From Vitreoscilla filiformis (GTDB lineage: Bacteria; Pseudomonadota; Gammaproteobacteria; Burkholderiales; Burkholderiaceae_C), in the NCBI RefSeq assembly GCF_002222655.1, contig NZ_CP022423.1, positions 1-64,000 of the forward strand: a stretch of 64,000 bases of DNA. The letters are read 5' to 3'. The notes beneath the pieces are model-generated. The model saw only the letters and a list, made by a program, of their open reading frames with translations, had not been told where the DNA came from and ran no database searches. The translations under genes were made by a program, and so were the position numbers. Positions 16,227-25,844 of the stretch are shown here, piece after piece. The number at the start of each line of letters is the position of its first letter. Position 1 is the first letter of the stretch.

Positions 16227-18149
16227 TCATGACGACTTGCGCACCCGCAAGTACCACTCGCACAGCAGGCGCACTTGTTTGGGCGTGTAGCCCTTTTGCA
16301 CCATGCGCTGCACGAAGTCCTCGTGCTTCTTGGCCTCGTCGGCGCTGGCCTTGGCGTTGAAGCTGATGACGGGCAACAGCTCCTCGGTGTTGGAGAACAT
16401 CTTTTTCTCGATCACCGCCCGCAGCTTTTCGTAGCTCGTCCACACCGGGTTGCGGCCTTGGTTGTAGGCGCGAGCCCGCAGCACGAAGTTGACGATCTCG
16501 TTGCGGAAGTCCTTCGGGTTGGCGATGCCAGCAGGCTTCTCGATCTTCTCCAGCTCGGCGTTGAGGCTGGCGCGGTCGAACACTTCGCCCGTGTCGGTGT
16601 CGCGGTACTCCTGGTCTTGAATCCAGTAATCCGCGTAGGTGACGTAGCGATCAAAGATGTTCTGCCCGTACTCGGAATAACTCTCCAAGTACGCCGTCTG
16701 GATTTCCTTGCCGATGAACTCGGCGTAACGCGGCGCCAGTTGTTCCTTGATGAAAGCGGTGTACTTCTGTTCCAACTCGGCCGGGAACTGCTCGCGCTCG
16801 ATTTGCTGCTCCAGCACATACATCAGATGCACCGGGTTGGCGGCCACCTCTTGGCTGTCGAAGTTGAAGACCTTGGAAATGATCTTGTAGGCAAAGCGCG
16901 TCGAAATGCCGCTCATGCCTTCATCGACGCCGGCGTAATCGCGGTACTCCTGATAACTCTTGGCACGCGGGTCGGTGTCTTTGAGGCTTTGGCCGTCGTA
17001 GACCATCATCTTGCTGAACAAGCTGGAGTTTTCCGGCTCCTTCAAGCGCGTGAGGATGGCGAACTGGCTCATCATCTTCAGCGTGCCCGGCGCGCAGGTG
17101 GCGTGCGCCAGCGAGCTGCCTTTGAGCAGCTTCTCGTAGATCTTCACTTCCTCGCTCACGCGCAGGCAGTACGGCACCTTGACGATGTAAATGCGGTCGA
17201 GAAACGCCTCGTTGTTCTTGTTGTTGCGGAAGGTCTTCCATTCGCTCTCGTTCGAGTGCGCCAGCACGATGCCATCGAACGGAATCGCGCCGAAGCCTTC
17301 CGTGCCTTTGAAGTTGCCTTCCTGGGTCGCCGTCAGCAGTGGATGCAACACCTTGATCGGCGCCTTGAACATCTCCACAAACTCCAACAGCCCTTGGTTG
17401 GCCAGGCACAGACCGCCGCTGTAGCTGTAGGCGTCCGGGTCATCCTGGGCGTAGGTTTCGAGCTTGCGAATGTCCACCTTGCCGACCAGCGAGCTGATGT
17501 CCTGGTTGTTCTCGTCGCCCGGCTCGGTTTTGGCGATGCCCACTTGCTTGAGGATGCTGGGGTAACGCTTCACCACCTTGAAGCGCCGGATGTCCCCGCC
17601 GTACTCCTCCAGCCGCTTCACCGCCCACGGGCTCATGATGCGATTCAGATACCGGCGTGGAATGCCGAAGTGTTCTTCCAGCAGCGCGCCGTCTTCCACC
17701 GGGTCAAACAACCCCAGCGGGCTTTCGTTCACCGGTGAACCCTTGATGGCGTAGAACGGCACCTCTTGCATCAACGCCTTGAGCCGCTCGGCGATGCTGG
17801 ACTTGCCCCCGCCCACCGGCCCCAGCAAGTAGAGGATTTGCTTCTTTTCTTCCAGCCCTTGCGCGGCATGGCGGAAGTAACTCACCACCTGTTCGATGGC
17901 GTCTTCCATGCCGTAGAACTCGGCAAACGCTGGGTAGATCTTGATGACCTTGTTGGCGAAGATGCGCGACAGGCGCGGATCGTTGCGCGTATCCACCAAC
18001 TGCGGCTCGCCAATGGCTTTGAGCATGCGCTCGGCAGCGCTGGCGTAGGCCAAGGGGTTGCGCTTGCATTCCTGGAGGTAGTCCTCCAGCGACAGTTCTT
18101 CTTCCCGAGTGCGTTCGTAACGGGCGGCGAAGCTTGCAATCACGTCCAT
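16227..18149 (-). CDS. yeaG: PrkA family serine protein kinase (YeaG)
   Basis: A 640-residue PrkA/YeaG protein (E. coli YeaG is 644). It combines an AAA-type ATPase N-terminal domain, with Walker A GPVGGGKSS near residue 110, and a C-terminal PrkA kinase-like domain. The VLAHSNESEWKTFRNNKNNEAF stretch is strongly conserved in the family. ATG 18149 is preceded by GGAGG; the frame is open to 18197 without family character. It heads the yeaG-yeaH-spoVR operon and has a hairpin in the likely leader (18210-18245). Confidence 0.95.
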   Translation of the reverse strand: MDVIASFAARYERTREEELSLEDYLQECKRNPLAYASAAERMLKAIGEPQLVDTRNDPRLSRIFANKVIKIYPAFAEFYGMEDAIEQVVSYFRHAAQGLEEKKQILYLLGPVGGGKSSIAERLKALMQEVPFYAIKGSPVNESPLGLFDPVEDGALLEEHFGIPRRYLNRIMSPWAVKRLEEYGGDIRRFKVVKRYPSILKQVGIAKTEPGDENNQDISSLVGKVDIRKLETYAQDDPDAYSYSGGLCLANQGLLEFVEMFKAPIKVLHPLLTATQEGNFKGTEGFGAIPFDGIVLAHSNESEWKTFRNNKNNEAFLDRIYIVKVPYCLRVSEEVKIYEKLLKGSSLAHATCAPGTLKMMSQFAILTRLKEPENSSLFSKMMVYDGQSLKDTDPRAKSYQEYRDYAGVDEGMSGISTRFAYKIISKVFNFDSQEVAANPVHLMYVLEQQIEREQFPAELEQKYTAFIKEQLAPRYAEFIGKEIQTAYLESYSEYGQNIFDRYVTYADYWIQDQEYRDTDTGEVFDRASLNAELEKIEKPAGIANPKDFRNEIVNFVLRARAYNQGRNPVWTSYEKLRAVIEKKMFSNTEELLPVISFNAKASADEAKKHEDFVQRMVQKGYTPKQVRLLCEWYLRVRKSS

Positions 18150-18492
18150 GTTGACCTCCGTAGGGATGAGGCCGCAGGCACGAGGCCAGCCGGCCATCAG
18201 GAAAGTTTTGATGGCGCCCCGACTTGACGGGGCCCGGGCGCCATCAGAGCGTTCCGGTCAATGCATGGGTGAAAGAGGGGTGGATGGGCAGGCTCTCGCG
18301 AAAACCATGCCCGACATATTTGCAGGCTAGCAGCCCAGCGCTGGTGCAGCACTGAGGGAATGCGATGTCAGCAATGTCCATAAGGATGTTCCCCATGGGC
18401 CAGAGCCTGCACCAGGCTGGTGCCATCATGGGGGTTTGGGCCCACATTGACCCGGCTAGACTTTGGCCATCCCCTTGAGATGGAGGTTTGCC
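18150..18492. other. Divergent intergenic region with a strong hairpin
   Basis: This 343-base stretch separates yeaG (minus) from a lipoprotein gene (plus). GATGGCGCC at 18210-18218 pairs perfectly with GGCGCCATC at 18237-18245, and inside it CCCCG (18217-18221) can pair with CGGGG (18228-18232). No T run follows on either strand, so it is not a standard terminator. It lies 61-96 bases upstream of yeaG and could be a leader structure. A weak promoter-like TTGACC lies near 18448 for the plus-strand gene. I see no gene in this stretch. Confidence 0.5.
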
Positions 18493-18837
18493 ATGCCCTT
18501 TTACCGCGTTCTGACCCCGGCGCTCGTCGGGGGCGTGAGCCTCTGGCTGTTGGCAGCGTGCAGCCACGACGCCCCGACCCGCCAACTGACCCCGACAGCC
18601 GTCCCGATTGCGCAGCCTGGCCCCACCACGTCAGCCACGACCCCCACGGCCTTGCGCTACCGTTTTGAGGCCGAGCGCACTGCCATGGCCGCCCAATGCC
18701 AAGGCCCGAACCATTCACGCCCGGTGGTCACGTTGACCCATCGCCACGGCATGATGGAGTGGTACGAAACCGTGTGCGATGGTGGCCGCATCTTGCGCCT
18801 GCGCTGCGATATCGGAGCGTGTAAGGCCCTGCCCTGA
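18493..18837 (+). CDS. Small hypothetical lipoprotein
   Basis: A 114-residue protein with a lipoprotein signal: a short basic start, hydrophobic segment VGGVSLWLLAAC and lipidation cysteine at about residue 23. A Pro/Thr-rich linker follows, then a compact domain with three or four cysteines (AAQCQG, ETVCDGG, LRCDIGACK) that may form disulfides in the periplasm. GGAGG at 18482-18486 supports ATG 18493. It ends 5 bases before the convergent parB stop. The family is not recognised. Confidence 0.7.
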   Translation: MPFYRVLTPALVGGVSLWLLAACSHDAPTRQLTPTAVPIAQPGPTTSATTPTALRYRFEAERTAMAAQCQGPNHSRPVVTLTHRHGMMEWYETVCDGGRILRLRCDIGACKALP

Positions 18838-18842
18838 GCGGC

Positions 18843-19742
18843 TCAGCGCTCGGTCACGCCCAACCGGTCGAGCAGGTGGTCAAGCTCATCGAGCGAGCCA
18901 AAGCGGATTTGGATTTCACCCTTGCCCTGGCGCAGCACCTTGATGTGAACCGACGCGGTGAGCCGGTCACTGAGCTGCTCCTCCAGACGCGCCACATCCC
19001 GGTCTGATGGTGCGGCAGCAGCCCGCCCGGCGGCGGGTGTGGCGGCACCGCGTGGTGCCTCGGTGGGCAGCAAACGGCCCACCAGCTTTTCCGTCTCGCG
19101 CACCGACAACTGCCGGCTGACGATCTCATGCCCTGTCTGGATTTGCTGCGCCGCTGGCAGCGGCAGCAGCGCCCGGGCATGGCCCATGTCCAGATCCCCG
19201 GCCATCAGCAGTTTTTGCACCGGCTCGGCCAGGTGCAGCAGCCGCAGCAGGTTGCTGGCCGCGCTGCGTGAGCGCCCCACGGACTGCGCCGCTTGCTCGT
19301 GCGTCAAGCCAAACTCATCGACCAACCGCTTGAGACCTTGCGCTTCTTCCAGCGGGTTCAGGTCTTCGCGCTGGATGTTTTCGATCAGCGCCATCACCGC
19401 CGCCGCTTCGTCCGGCACCGACTTGACCAGCACCGGCACCTCGTCCAGCCCGGCCAACTTGGCGGCCCGGAAGCGCCGCTCCCCGGCGATGATTTCGTAG
19501 CCGCCTTGACTCACCGGCCTCACCAAAATCGGCTGCATCACGCCTTGGTTCTGGATGCTTTGGGCCAGCTCGTAGAGTGAGCCCTCGTCCATGCGCGTGC
19601 GTGGCTGATACTTGCCGGGCTGAAGTTGGTCGAGCTTGAGCACGCTGGGCTGGCGCGGAGCGATGGCGGTGGCTTCGTCGACCTTGGGGCCGAGCAAGGC
19701 TTCCAGGCCCATGCCCAAACCGCGCGTTTTTTTGATTGCCAT
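18843..19742 (-). CDS. parB: Chromosome partition protein ParB
   Basis: ParB binds parS, spreads as a CTP-dependent clamp and works with ParA to segregate the origin. This 299-residue protein has the N-terminal CTP-binding domain with GERRFRAAKLAGLDEVPVLV near residue 88, the helix-turn-helix FGLTHEQAAQSVGRSRSAASNLLRLL near 140-165, and a C-terminal dimerisation part that ends in IQIRFGSLDELDHLLDRLG. A parS-like site lies about 4 kb away in mnmG. Unlike the usual parA-parB pair, a hydrolase gene and a reversed argC lie between the two. Confidence 0.96.
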   Translation of the reverse strand: MAIKKTRGLGMGLEALLGPKVDEATAIAPRQPSVLKLDQLQPGKYQPRTRMDEGSLYELAQSIQNQGVMQPILVRPVSQGGYEIIAGERRFRAAKLAGLDEVPVLVKSVPDEAAAVMALIENIQREDLNPLEEAQGLKRLVDEFGLTHEQAAQSVGRSRSAASNLLRLLHLAEPVQKLLMAGDLDMGHARALLPLPAAQQIQTGHEIVSRQLSVRETEKLVGRLLPTEAPRGAATPAAGRAAAAPSDRDVARLEEQLSDRLTASVHIKVLRQGKGEIQIRFGSLDELDHLLDRLGVTER

Positions 19743-19770
19743 GGCGTTGTCCTTCGGGTGTCTGGTCGGA

Positions 19771-20361
19771 TCAGGCCTCGTCGTCGTCCAGCACGGGGGC
19801 GATGAGGCGGGTCAACAAGGCGCGGCCTTCCGGCCAGTCTCCCAACCCCGATTCATGGTTGAGGTGCCCTAACGGCCCGGCTTCCAAACACACCGCGCCC
19901 CAGTCTGCCACCATGGCCGCCGCCCGTTCGGGCGTGCAATAGGGATCGTCCGAACTCGTCACCGCCACCGTCGGGAACGGCAGCGCCTGGCGCACGATGG
20001 GCCGCCAGCCGAACAACTGCGGCGGTGCGGCCTCAGCCTCGACATCCGGCGGCGCCACCAGCAGCGCCGCCAACACACGCGCCGTGTGGCGCGAGTGCGC
20101 CGCCCACGCGGCCACCAACTGGCAGCCCAGGCTGTGCGCCACCAGCACCACGGGGCGACGGTCTTGCAGGATGACCTCGTCCAGACGCGCCATCCAATCG
20201 CCTCGGCGTGGCCACAGCCAGTCGTCTTGCGTCACCCGTTCGTCGCCGTGCAGCGCTTCCCAACGGCTTTGCCAATGGTCGGGGCCGGAGTTCTGCCAGC
20301 CGGGCAGCAGCAGGATGCGGGGCCCGGTCACCGGGGCGAAGGTGGGGGATTTCGAGGTCAT
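19771..20361 (-). CDS. RBBP9/YdeN family alpha/beta hydrolase
   Basis: A 196-residue serine hydrolase. It begins with [21 protein letters not shown], has the nucleophile elbow VAHSLGCQ near residue 80, an acidic residue in TSSDDPYC and the catalytic histidine in [15 protein letters not shown]. Cellular substrates of bacterial members are unknown. It sits 28 bases upstream of parB and is probably in its operon. Similar hydrolases beside parB occur in related bacteria, as far as I recall. ATG 20361 is chosen; the longer open frame overlaps argC. Confidence 0.88.
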   Translation of the reverse strand: MTSKSPTFAPVTGPRILLLPGWQNSGPDHWQSRWEALHGDERVTQDDWLWPRRGDWMARLDEVILQDRRPVVLVAHSLGCQLVAAWAAHSRHTARVLAALLVAPPDVEAEAAPPQLFGWRPIVRQALPFPTVAVTSSDDPYCTPERAAAMVADWGAVCLEAGPLGHLNHESGLGDWPEGRALLTRLIAPVLDDDEA

Positions 20362-20440
20362 CGGGCGGTCTCGGGCTTGGCTTATGCTGTGCGGTTTCCC
20401 CGATTCTGGCGCAAGCCCTTTTCCTGCGAGGACTCCTCCC

Positions 20441-21382
20441 ATGACGTTCAAAGTGTTTGTCGATGGCCAAGAAGGCACCACCGGCTTGCGCATCCACGAA
20501 TACCTGGCCCAGCGCGCCGACATCGAAGTGTTGAAAATCGACGCCGACAAGCGCAAGGATCGTGACGAACGCGCCCGCCTGTTGAACGCCGCCGACGTGG
20601 CCTTCCTGTGCCTGCCGGACGACGCCTCACGCGAAGCCGCCACACTCGTCACCAACCCCAACACCTGCCTGATCGACGCCAGCACCGCGCACCGCACCGC
20701 GCCGGGTTGGACGTTTGGTTTGCCCGAACTGGCCACCGGCCAGCGCGATGCCATCCGCAGCGCCAAGCGCATTGCCAACCCCGGTTGCCACGCCAGCGCT
20801 TTCATCCTGGCGGTGCGCCCGCTGGTGCAGGCCGGCTTGCTGGCCGCCGATGCACCGGTGAGCGCCACCTCCATCACCGGCTACTCGGGCGGCGGCAAAA
20901 AGATGATCGAGCAGTACCAAGCCGGCGGCAACCCGCTGCTGGACGCACCGCGCCCCTACGCCCTGGGCCTGGCCCACAAACACCTGCCGGAAATGATGGC
21001 CCACACCGGCCTGACGAACGCGCCGGTGTTCATGCCCATCGTCGCCAGTTTCTACAAGGGGTTGACGGTGAGCGTGCCGCTGCAACTGTCATCGCTGCGC
21101 GCCGGCACCACAGGCGCCACGCTGCACGCGGCGCTGGCGGATTACTACGCAGGGGAACGTTTCATCCGCGTCATGCCGCTGTCCGATCCGGAGACGCTGG
21201 CCGACGGTTTCTTCGACGTGCAAGCCTGCAACGACACCAACCGCGTCGATCTGTTCGTGTTTGCCAACGCCACGCAAGCCATCGTCATGGCCCGCCTGGA
21301 CAACCTGGGCAAGGGCGCCAGCGGTGCTGCGGTGCAAGCCATGAACGTCCACCTGGGCGTGGACGAAGCCCTGGGCCTCTGA
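20441..21382 (+). CDS. argC: N-acetyl-gamma-glutamyl-phosphate reductase, type 2
   Basis: ArgC reduces N-acetyl-glutamyl-phosphate to the semialdehyde in arginine synthesis, using NADPH. The 313-residue length and the start [20 protein letters not shown] are typical of the shorter type 2 enzymes. The catalytic cysteine is in [12 protein letters not shown] near residue 117. The segment [16 protein letters not shown] and the later [11 protein letters not shown] are conserved. It lies on the plus strand between parA and the hydrolase-parB pair, an unusual place for a biosynthetic gene. Confidence 0.95.
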   Translation: MTFKVFVDGQEGTTGLRIHEYLAQRADIEVLKIDADKRKDRDERARLLNAADVAFLCLPDDASREAATLVTNPNTCLIDASTAHRTAPGWTFGLPELATGQRDAIRSAKRIANPGCHASAFILAVRPLVQAGLLAADAPVSATSITGYSGGGKKMIEQYQAGGNPLLDAPRPYALGLAHKHLPEMMAHTGLTNAPVFMPIVASFYKGLTVSVPLQLSSLRAGTTGATLHAALADYYAGERFIRVMPLSDPETLADGFFDVQACNDTNRVDLFVFANATQAIVMARLDNLGKGASGAAVQAMNVHLGVDEALGL

Positions 21383-21397
21383 CGCGCCCCGTGGCCG

Positions 21398-21416
21398 CAG
21401 CGCCGCTCAGGCGCTG
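21398..21416. terminator. Hairpin between convergent argC and parA
   Basis: CAGCGCC at 21398-21404 pairs perfectly with GGCGCTG at 21410-21416 around five bases. It lies just after argC and overlaps the last codons of parA. There is no T run, so its action as a terminator is uncertain. Confidence 0.35.
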
Positions 21417-22183
21417 TGGATGCCCACCCGCCCGGCCACTTCCCGGGCGAACTCGACAAAGGCCAGCGCGCCTTTGGACGACGGATCGAACACCACGCCC
21501 GGCAAGCCATAGCTGGGCGCTTCGGCCAGCCGCACGTTGCGCGGGATGACGGTGTTGAACACCTTGTCCCCGAAATGCATCTTGAGCTGCTCGCTCACCT
21601 GGGATTGCAGCGTGATGCGCGCATCGAACATCACCCGCAGCAAGCCGATGAGCTGCAAACCGGGGTTCAAATTCGCGTGAACCTGTTTGATGGTGTTGAC
21701 CAGATCGGTCAGCCCTTCGAGCGCGAAATACTCACACTGCATCGGCACGATGACGCCGTGGGCACAGCACAAGCCGTTGAGCGTCAACAAACTGAGCGCG
21801 GGCGGGCAGTCCACCAACACAAAGTCGTAATCGGCGGTGACCTGGGCCAGCGCCAAGCCCAAACGCTCGTTGCGCTGCGGCAGGTTCACCAGTTCGATCT
21901 CGGCCCCGGCCAGTTCCCGGTTGGCGCCCAACACGTCGTAGCCGGCGCGTTCGGCCCGCACCCGTGCGGACGCGATGCCCGTGGCCTCCAACAGCACGTC
22001 GTAGACGCTGGTGCCGAGGTTGCGCTTATCGACCCCCGACCCCATGGTGGCATTGCCTTGCGGGTCCAAATCCACCAACAGCACGCGCTGGCCGATTTTG
22101 GCCAGGCCGGCGGCCAGGTTGACAGAGGTGGTCGTCTTGCCGACGCCGCCTTTTTGGTTGGCGATGCAAAAAATACGGGACAT
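21407..22183 (-). CDS. parA: Chromosome partition ATPase ParA (Soj)
   Basis: A 258-residue ParA/Soj ATPase. The deviant Walker A is KGGVGKTTTSVNLA near residue 10, followed by LLVDLDPQGNATMG, the Walker B DFVLVDCPPALSLLT near 118 and the C-terminal AEAPSYGLPGVVFDP. It drives movement of ParB-parS complexes on the nucleoid. The length and lack of an N-terminal helix-turn-helix fit the chromosomal type. ATG 22183 gives the standard MSRIFCIANQKGG start. It is followed by a convergent argC instead of parB. Confidence 0.96.
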   Translation of the reverse strand: MSRIFCIANQKGGVGKTTTSVNLAAGLAKIGQRVLLVDLDPQGNATMGSGVDKRNLGTSVYDVLLEATGIASARVRAERAGYDVLGANRELAGAEIELVNLPQRNERLGLALAQVTADYDFVLVDCPPALSLLTLNGLCCAHGVIVPMQCEYFALEGLTDLVNTIKQVHANLNPGLQLIGLLRVMFDARITLQSQVSEQLKMHFGDKVFNTVIPRNVRLAEAPSYGLPGVVFDPSSKGALAFVEFAREVAGRVGIHSA

Positions 22184-22310
22184 GGCGAAGGTGGGCAATG
22201 CAGCGATCGGTCACACAGAAAGCAGACCGGCCCGAGCAATCACGCCAGATGACTGCCCAGGCCGGGCGGCGATTGTCGCCGTTGTCAGCGCGGCTGTGGG
22301 GGCTTGGGGG

Positions 22311-22955
22311 TCAATCTCGCAGCAGCCGCCAGCCAAAGCCGAGCAAGCACACGCCCGCGCCACGCTCCAGCCAGCGCCCCACGCCGCGATGTTGGCGCAA
22401 CCGGGTGGTGAGCGCCTGCGCACCGAAAATCAGCACCACACAGTACAGCGCAGTGATGACGGCAATGGTGGCGGCCATCAAGCCATAGGTCAGCAAGCCC
22501 GGCGGGTGGCTGGGGTGGATGAACAGCGGAAAAAAGGCCATGTAAAACATGATGGCCTTGGGGTTCAGCAGGGTGATGAGCAGCCCTTGGCGTGCATAGT
22601 GGTGCGGCTGGATGCGGATCGGCGGCCCGGCGCCGTCCTGGGCGCGCAGCAGCTTCAGGCCAATCCAGCCAAGGTACACCGCCCCGCCCCAGCGCACGAC
22701 CTCAAACACCCCCGGATGTGCCGCCAACAACGCCGCCACGCCCGCCACCGCCAGCCACAACAACACCTGATCACCCAGGATGATGCCGGCTGAAGCAGCA
22801 GCCGCCGCACGCGGCCCGCCCTGCGCCGTCGAGGTGATGACGGTGAAGGTGCCCGGCCCCGGAATCATCAAGAACACCAGCACGGCGGCGCAAAACGCCG
22901 CGTAATCGGTGATGCTGGCCAGGGCGTGGTGGAACACATTGAGCAGGTCGAGCAT
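22311..22955 (-). CDS. LysE/RhtB family amino-acid exporter
   Basis: A 214-residue inner-membrane protein with about six hydrophobic segments. Family marks are FLMIPGPGTFTVITSTAQGGPRAAAAASAG near residue 30-58 and LLITLLNPKAIMFYMAFFPLF near 130. Members export amino acids such as lysine, homoserine or threonine; the substrate here is unknown. It lies between rsmG and parA on the same strand and may be co-transcribed with mnmG-rsmG. Confidence 0.9.
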   Translation of the reverse strand: MLDLLNVFHHALASITDYAAFCAAVLVFLMIPGPGTFTVITSTAQGGPRAAAAASAGIILGDQVLLWLAVAGVAALLAAHPGVFEVVRWGGAVYLGWIGLKLLRAQDGAGPPIRIQPHHYARQGLLITLLNPKAIMFYMAFFPLFIHPSHPPGLLTYGLMAATIAVITALYCVVLIFGAQALTTRLRQHRGVGRWLERGAGVCLLGFGWRLLRD

Positions 22956-22971
22956 GGCGTGCCTTTCGGGT

Positions 22972-23649
22972 TCAAGTGGGTTGCATCCAGACCAGGCAGC
23001 GCTCCGCGTCCAGCCCCGGCACGCGCAGCGGCTGCACCTGGGTGATGGTCACGCTGGCCGGCAATTCGGCGCGCTCTTCGGGCGTGAGTTTGGCCTTCAT
23101 GCCCGCCCAGCGCCCGCCCGGCGCCAACGACTCGTGCGTGAGCGCCGTGAAATCCGCCAGCGAGGCAAACGCCCGCGAGGTGATGAGTTGGTACACCGGC
23201 TGGCGGATGGTTTCCACGCGCTGATGCACAGCCGTCAGATTCGGCAGCCCCAGCTCCAACCCGGCTTGACGGATGAAGGTGGCTTTTTTCGCCACCGTGT
23301 CCACGCAGGTGATCTGCCACGTCGGGTTGCACAACGCGAGCACCACGCCGGGCAGGCCCGCACCGCTGCCCACATCCAAAATGCGCAGCGGCGCCCCACC
23401 CTGCTCGGCTTGCGCGGCCACGTCGGCCAGCGCGGCGCGCAACGGTGGCACCACGGTCAAACAATCCAGCAGATGCTGGGTGAGCATCTCACGCGGGTCG
23501 CGCACCGCCGTCAGGTTGTAAACCTTGTTCCAGCGGGACACCAGGTCTTGGTAGGCCAACAACCCGTCCACCGTCGCAGCGGGCAAGGTCAGGCCGAGTT
23601 CGGCGATGCCGGACTCTAAGGCCGGGCGCAACGAGGCGGTTGTGTTCAT
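22972..23649 (-). CDS. rsmG: 16S rRNA m7G527 methyltransferase RsmG (GidB)
   Basis: RsmG methylates N7 of G527 in 16S rRNA using SAM; its loss gives low-level streptomycin resistance in many bacteria. The 225-residue protein shows [20 protein letters not shown] near residue 30 and the SAM motif [19 protein letters not shown] near 80-98. The ATG overlaps the stop of mnmG. Confidence 0.95.
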   Translation of the reverse strand: MNTTASLRPALESGIAELGLTLPAATVDGLLAYQDLVSRWNKVYNLTAVRDPREMLTQHLLDCLTVVPPLRAALADVAAQAEQGGAPLRILDVGSGAGLPGVVLALCNPTWQITCVDTVAKKATFIRQAGLELGLPNLTAVHQRVETIRQPVYQLITSRAFASLADFTALTHESLAPGGRWAGMKAKLTPEERAELPASVTITQVQPLRVPGLDAERCLVWMQPT

Positions 23650-25688
23650 GCGGCGGTTCCTTCGCGTTCGTCGTTGCTGGCGTCGTGGCCGGGGTTGTCT
23701 CCGCCAAAGCCTTTGAAGCGCTTTTTCTTCAGATGCACCAACAGCAGCGAAATCGCTGCCGGCGTCACGCCCGAAATGCGCGCCGCTTGGCCCAGCGTCT
23801 CCGGTCGATGGCGGCTCAACTTTTGCCGCACTTCAAAACTCAGCGCGGTAACTTGGCCGTAATCCAACTCTGCCGGCAGTTTCAAGTGATCCAACGCCTG
23901 GGCGCGGTTCACTTCTTCCACTTGTTTATCGATGTAGCCCGCGTATTTGATGGCAATTTCCACCTGTTCCAGCACCGCCGCCGCCAGCGATTCGCCCAAC
24001 TCGGCCACGCGGGTTCCACGTGAAACCCCCGCTTCGGGGCGAGCCAGGGCGGCCACTTCGGCCACGGTGTCGTAATGCACGCCCGGGCGGCGCAGCAAAT
24101 CAGCCAGGCTGTATTCGCGTTCGATGGCCTTGCCCAACAGCCGCTCAGCCTCTTGCGCCGGCAAGATGGCCGGATGCACCCACGTCGTTTTCAGGCGCTC
24201 GGTTTCTTGCGCCACGGCGTCGCGCTTGCGGTTGAAGGCATCCCAACGCGCATCGTCCACCAAGCCCAAGGTGCGGCCGAGTTCCGTGAGGCGGGCGTCG
24301 GCGTTGTCTTCGCGCAGTTGCAGGCGGAATTCGGCGCGGCTGGTGAACATGCGATACGGCTCGGTCACGCCCTTGGTGATGAGGTCGTCCACCAGCACGC
24401 CGAGGTAAGCCTGATCGCGGCGCAGCGTCAGCGGCTCACGGCCCTGGGCTTGCAAGGCGGCGTTGGCGCCAGCGTAGAGCCCCTGCGCCGCCGCCTCTTC
24501 GTAACCCGTGGTGCCGTTGATTTGGCCGGCGAAGAACAAGCCGCCGATCTGGCGTGTTTCGAACGTCGTTTTCAGCTCACGCGGGTCAAAGTAGTCGTAC
24601 TCAATGGCGTAGCCGGGGCGCAGGATGAAAGCGTTTTCCAGCCCCGGCATCGAGCGCACCGCCGCCAACTGGATGTCAAACGGCAGGCTGGTGGAAATGC
24701 CGTTCGGGTAAAACTCGTTCGTCGTCAGCCCTTCCGGTTCGAGGAAGATTTGGTGCGAATTTTTGTCGGCAAAGCGGTTGATCTTGTCTTCGATGCTGGG
24801 GCAGTAGCGTGGCCCCACGCCTTCGATGATGCCGGTGAACATGGGGCTGCGATCAAACCCGGAACGGATGATCTCGTGCGTGCGCTCGTTGGTGTGGGTG
24901 ATCCAACACGGCAACTGGCGCGGATGCATGCTGTGGCTGCCAAGAAAGCTGAACACCGGCACGTCGGGGCCACTTTCGGCGGAAGCGCCCCACTCGCCCA
25001 CGAACCCGACGCCATCGCCCGGCTGTTCGGTGAGCTGGCGGAAGTCGATGCTGCGGCCATCGATGCGCGGCGGCGTGCCGGTTTTGAGGCGCCCTTGCGG
25101 CAGCTTCAACTCTTTCAGGCGGGCGGACAGGCGCACGGCGGGCACATCCCCAGCGCGGCCACCGGGGTGGTTTTGCAGGCCGACGTGGATCTTGCCGTCG
25201 AGGAACGTGCCTGCCGTCAGCACCACGGTTTTGGCCTGAAAACGGATGCCGACCTGGGTGATGGCACCCACCACCCGCGCATCATCGCCATCGCCTTCCA
25301 CCATCAAATCTTCCACGGCTTGCTGGAAGATCCACAGGTTCGGCTGGTTTTCCAAGCGGCAGCGGATGGCGGCTTTGTAGAGGATGCGGTCGGCCTGCGC
25401 CCGCGTGGCCCGCACCGCCGGCCCTTTGCTGCCGTTCAAGATGCGGAACTGGATGCCGCCTTCGTCGGTCGCCAAGCCCATGGCGCCGCCCAGCGCATCG
25501 ACCTCCTTCACCAGATGGCCCTTGCCGATGCCGCCGATGGACGGGTTGCAGCTCATCTGCCCCAGGGTTTCGATGTTGTGGCTGAGCAGCAGCGTGGCGC
25601 AGCCCATGCGCGCAGCAGCCAGGGCGGCCTCGGTTCCGGCGTGGCCACCGCCGACCACGATGACGTCAAATGACTGGGGGTACAGCAT
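23646..25688 (-). CDS. mnmG: tRNA uridine 34 carboxymethylaminomethyl enzyme MnmG (GidA)
   Basis: MnmG, with MnmE, modifies the wobble uridine of several tRNAs; it binds FAD and NADH. The 680-residue protein starts with [22 protein letters not shown] (FAD site), followed by [25 protein letters not shown] and RATRAQADR. The conserved [11 protein letters not shown] and [17 protein letters not shown] stretches are present, and a C-terminal helical domain binds MnmE. ATG 25688 is the correct start; the longer open frame to 25913 is spurious. A parS-like site is embedded in the coding sequence at 24012-24027. Confidence 0.97.
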   Translation of the reverse strand: MLYPQSFDVIVVGGGHAGTEAALAAARMGCATLLLSHNIETLGQMSCNPSIGGIGKGHLVKEVDALGGAMGLATDEGGIQFRILNGSKGPAVRATRAQADRILYKAAIRCRLENQPNLWIFQQAVEDLMVEGDGDDARVVGAITQVGIRFQAKTVVLTAGTFLDGKIHVGLQNHPGGRAGDVPAVRLSARLKELKLPQGRLKTGTPPRIDGRSIDFRQLTEQPGDGVGFVGEWGASAESGPDVPVFSFLGSHSMHPRQLPCWITHTNERTHEIIRSGFDRSPMFTGIIEGVGPRYCPSIEDKINRFADKNSHQIFLEPEGLTTNEFYPNGISTSLPFDIQLAAVRSMPGLENAFILRPGYAIEYDYFDPRELKTTFETRQIGGLFFAGQINGTTGYEEAAAQGLYAGANAALQAQGREPLTLRRDQAYLGVLVDDLITKGVTEPYRMFTSRAEFRLQLREDNADARLTELGRTLGLVDDARWDAFNRKRDAVAQETERLKTTWVHPAILPAQEAERLLGKAIEREYSLADLLRRPGVHYDTVAEVAALARPEAGVSRGTRVAELGESLAAAVLEQVEIAIKYAGYIDKQVEEVNRAQALDHLKLPAELDYGQVTALSFEVRQKLSRHRPETLGQAARISGVTPAAISLLLVHLKKKRFKGFGGDNPGHDASNDEREGTAA
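24012..24027. promoter_or_regulatory. parS: parS-like ParB binding site inside mnmG
   Basis: GGTTCCACGTGAAACC matches 13 of 16 bases of the general parS consensus TGTTTCACGTGAAACA, and its inner 14 bases fit GTTNCACGTGAAAC, the form I recall for Burkholderia chromosome 1. It lies in the coding sequence of mnmG, about 4.3 kb from parB and 24 kb from the DnaA-box cluster, as expected for the partition centre near an origin. Confidence 0.8.
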
Positions 25689-25844
25689 GGAGAGCCGTCC
25701 TCGCAAAAAAGAAAAAAAGAGCGCAGGCGACACAGCCCGCCAACCCGCACGAACAGCTTTGCTGAAAAAGAAGGAGGGAATTGTAAAAAGCCCCCCCTGT
25801 TCCCGGCTGCCTAAAATCCGGCCCCTCCAATGAGGGGTTTTCTT

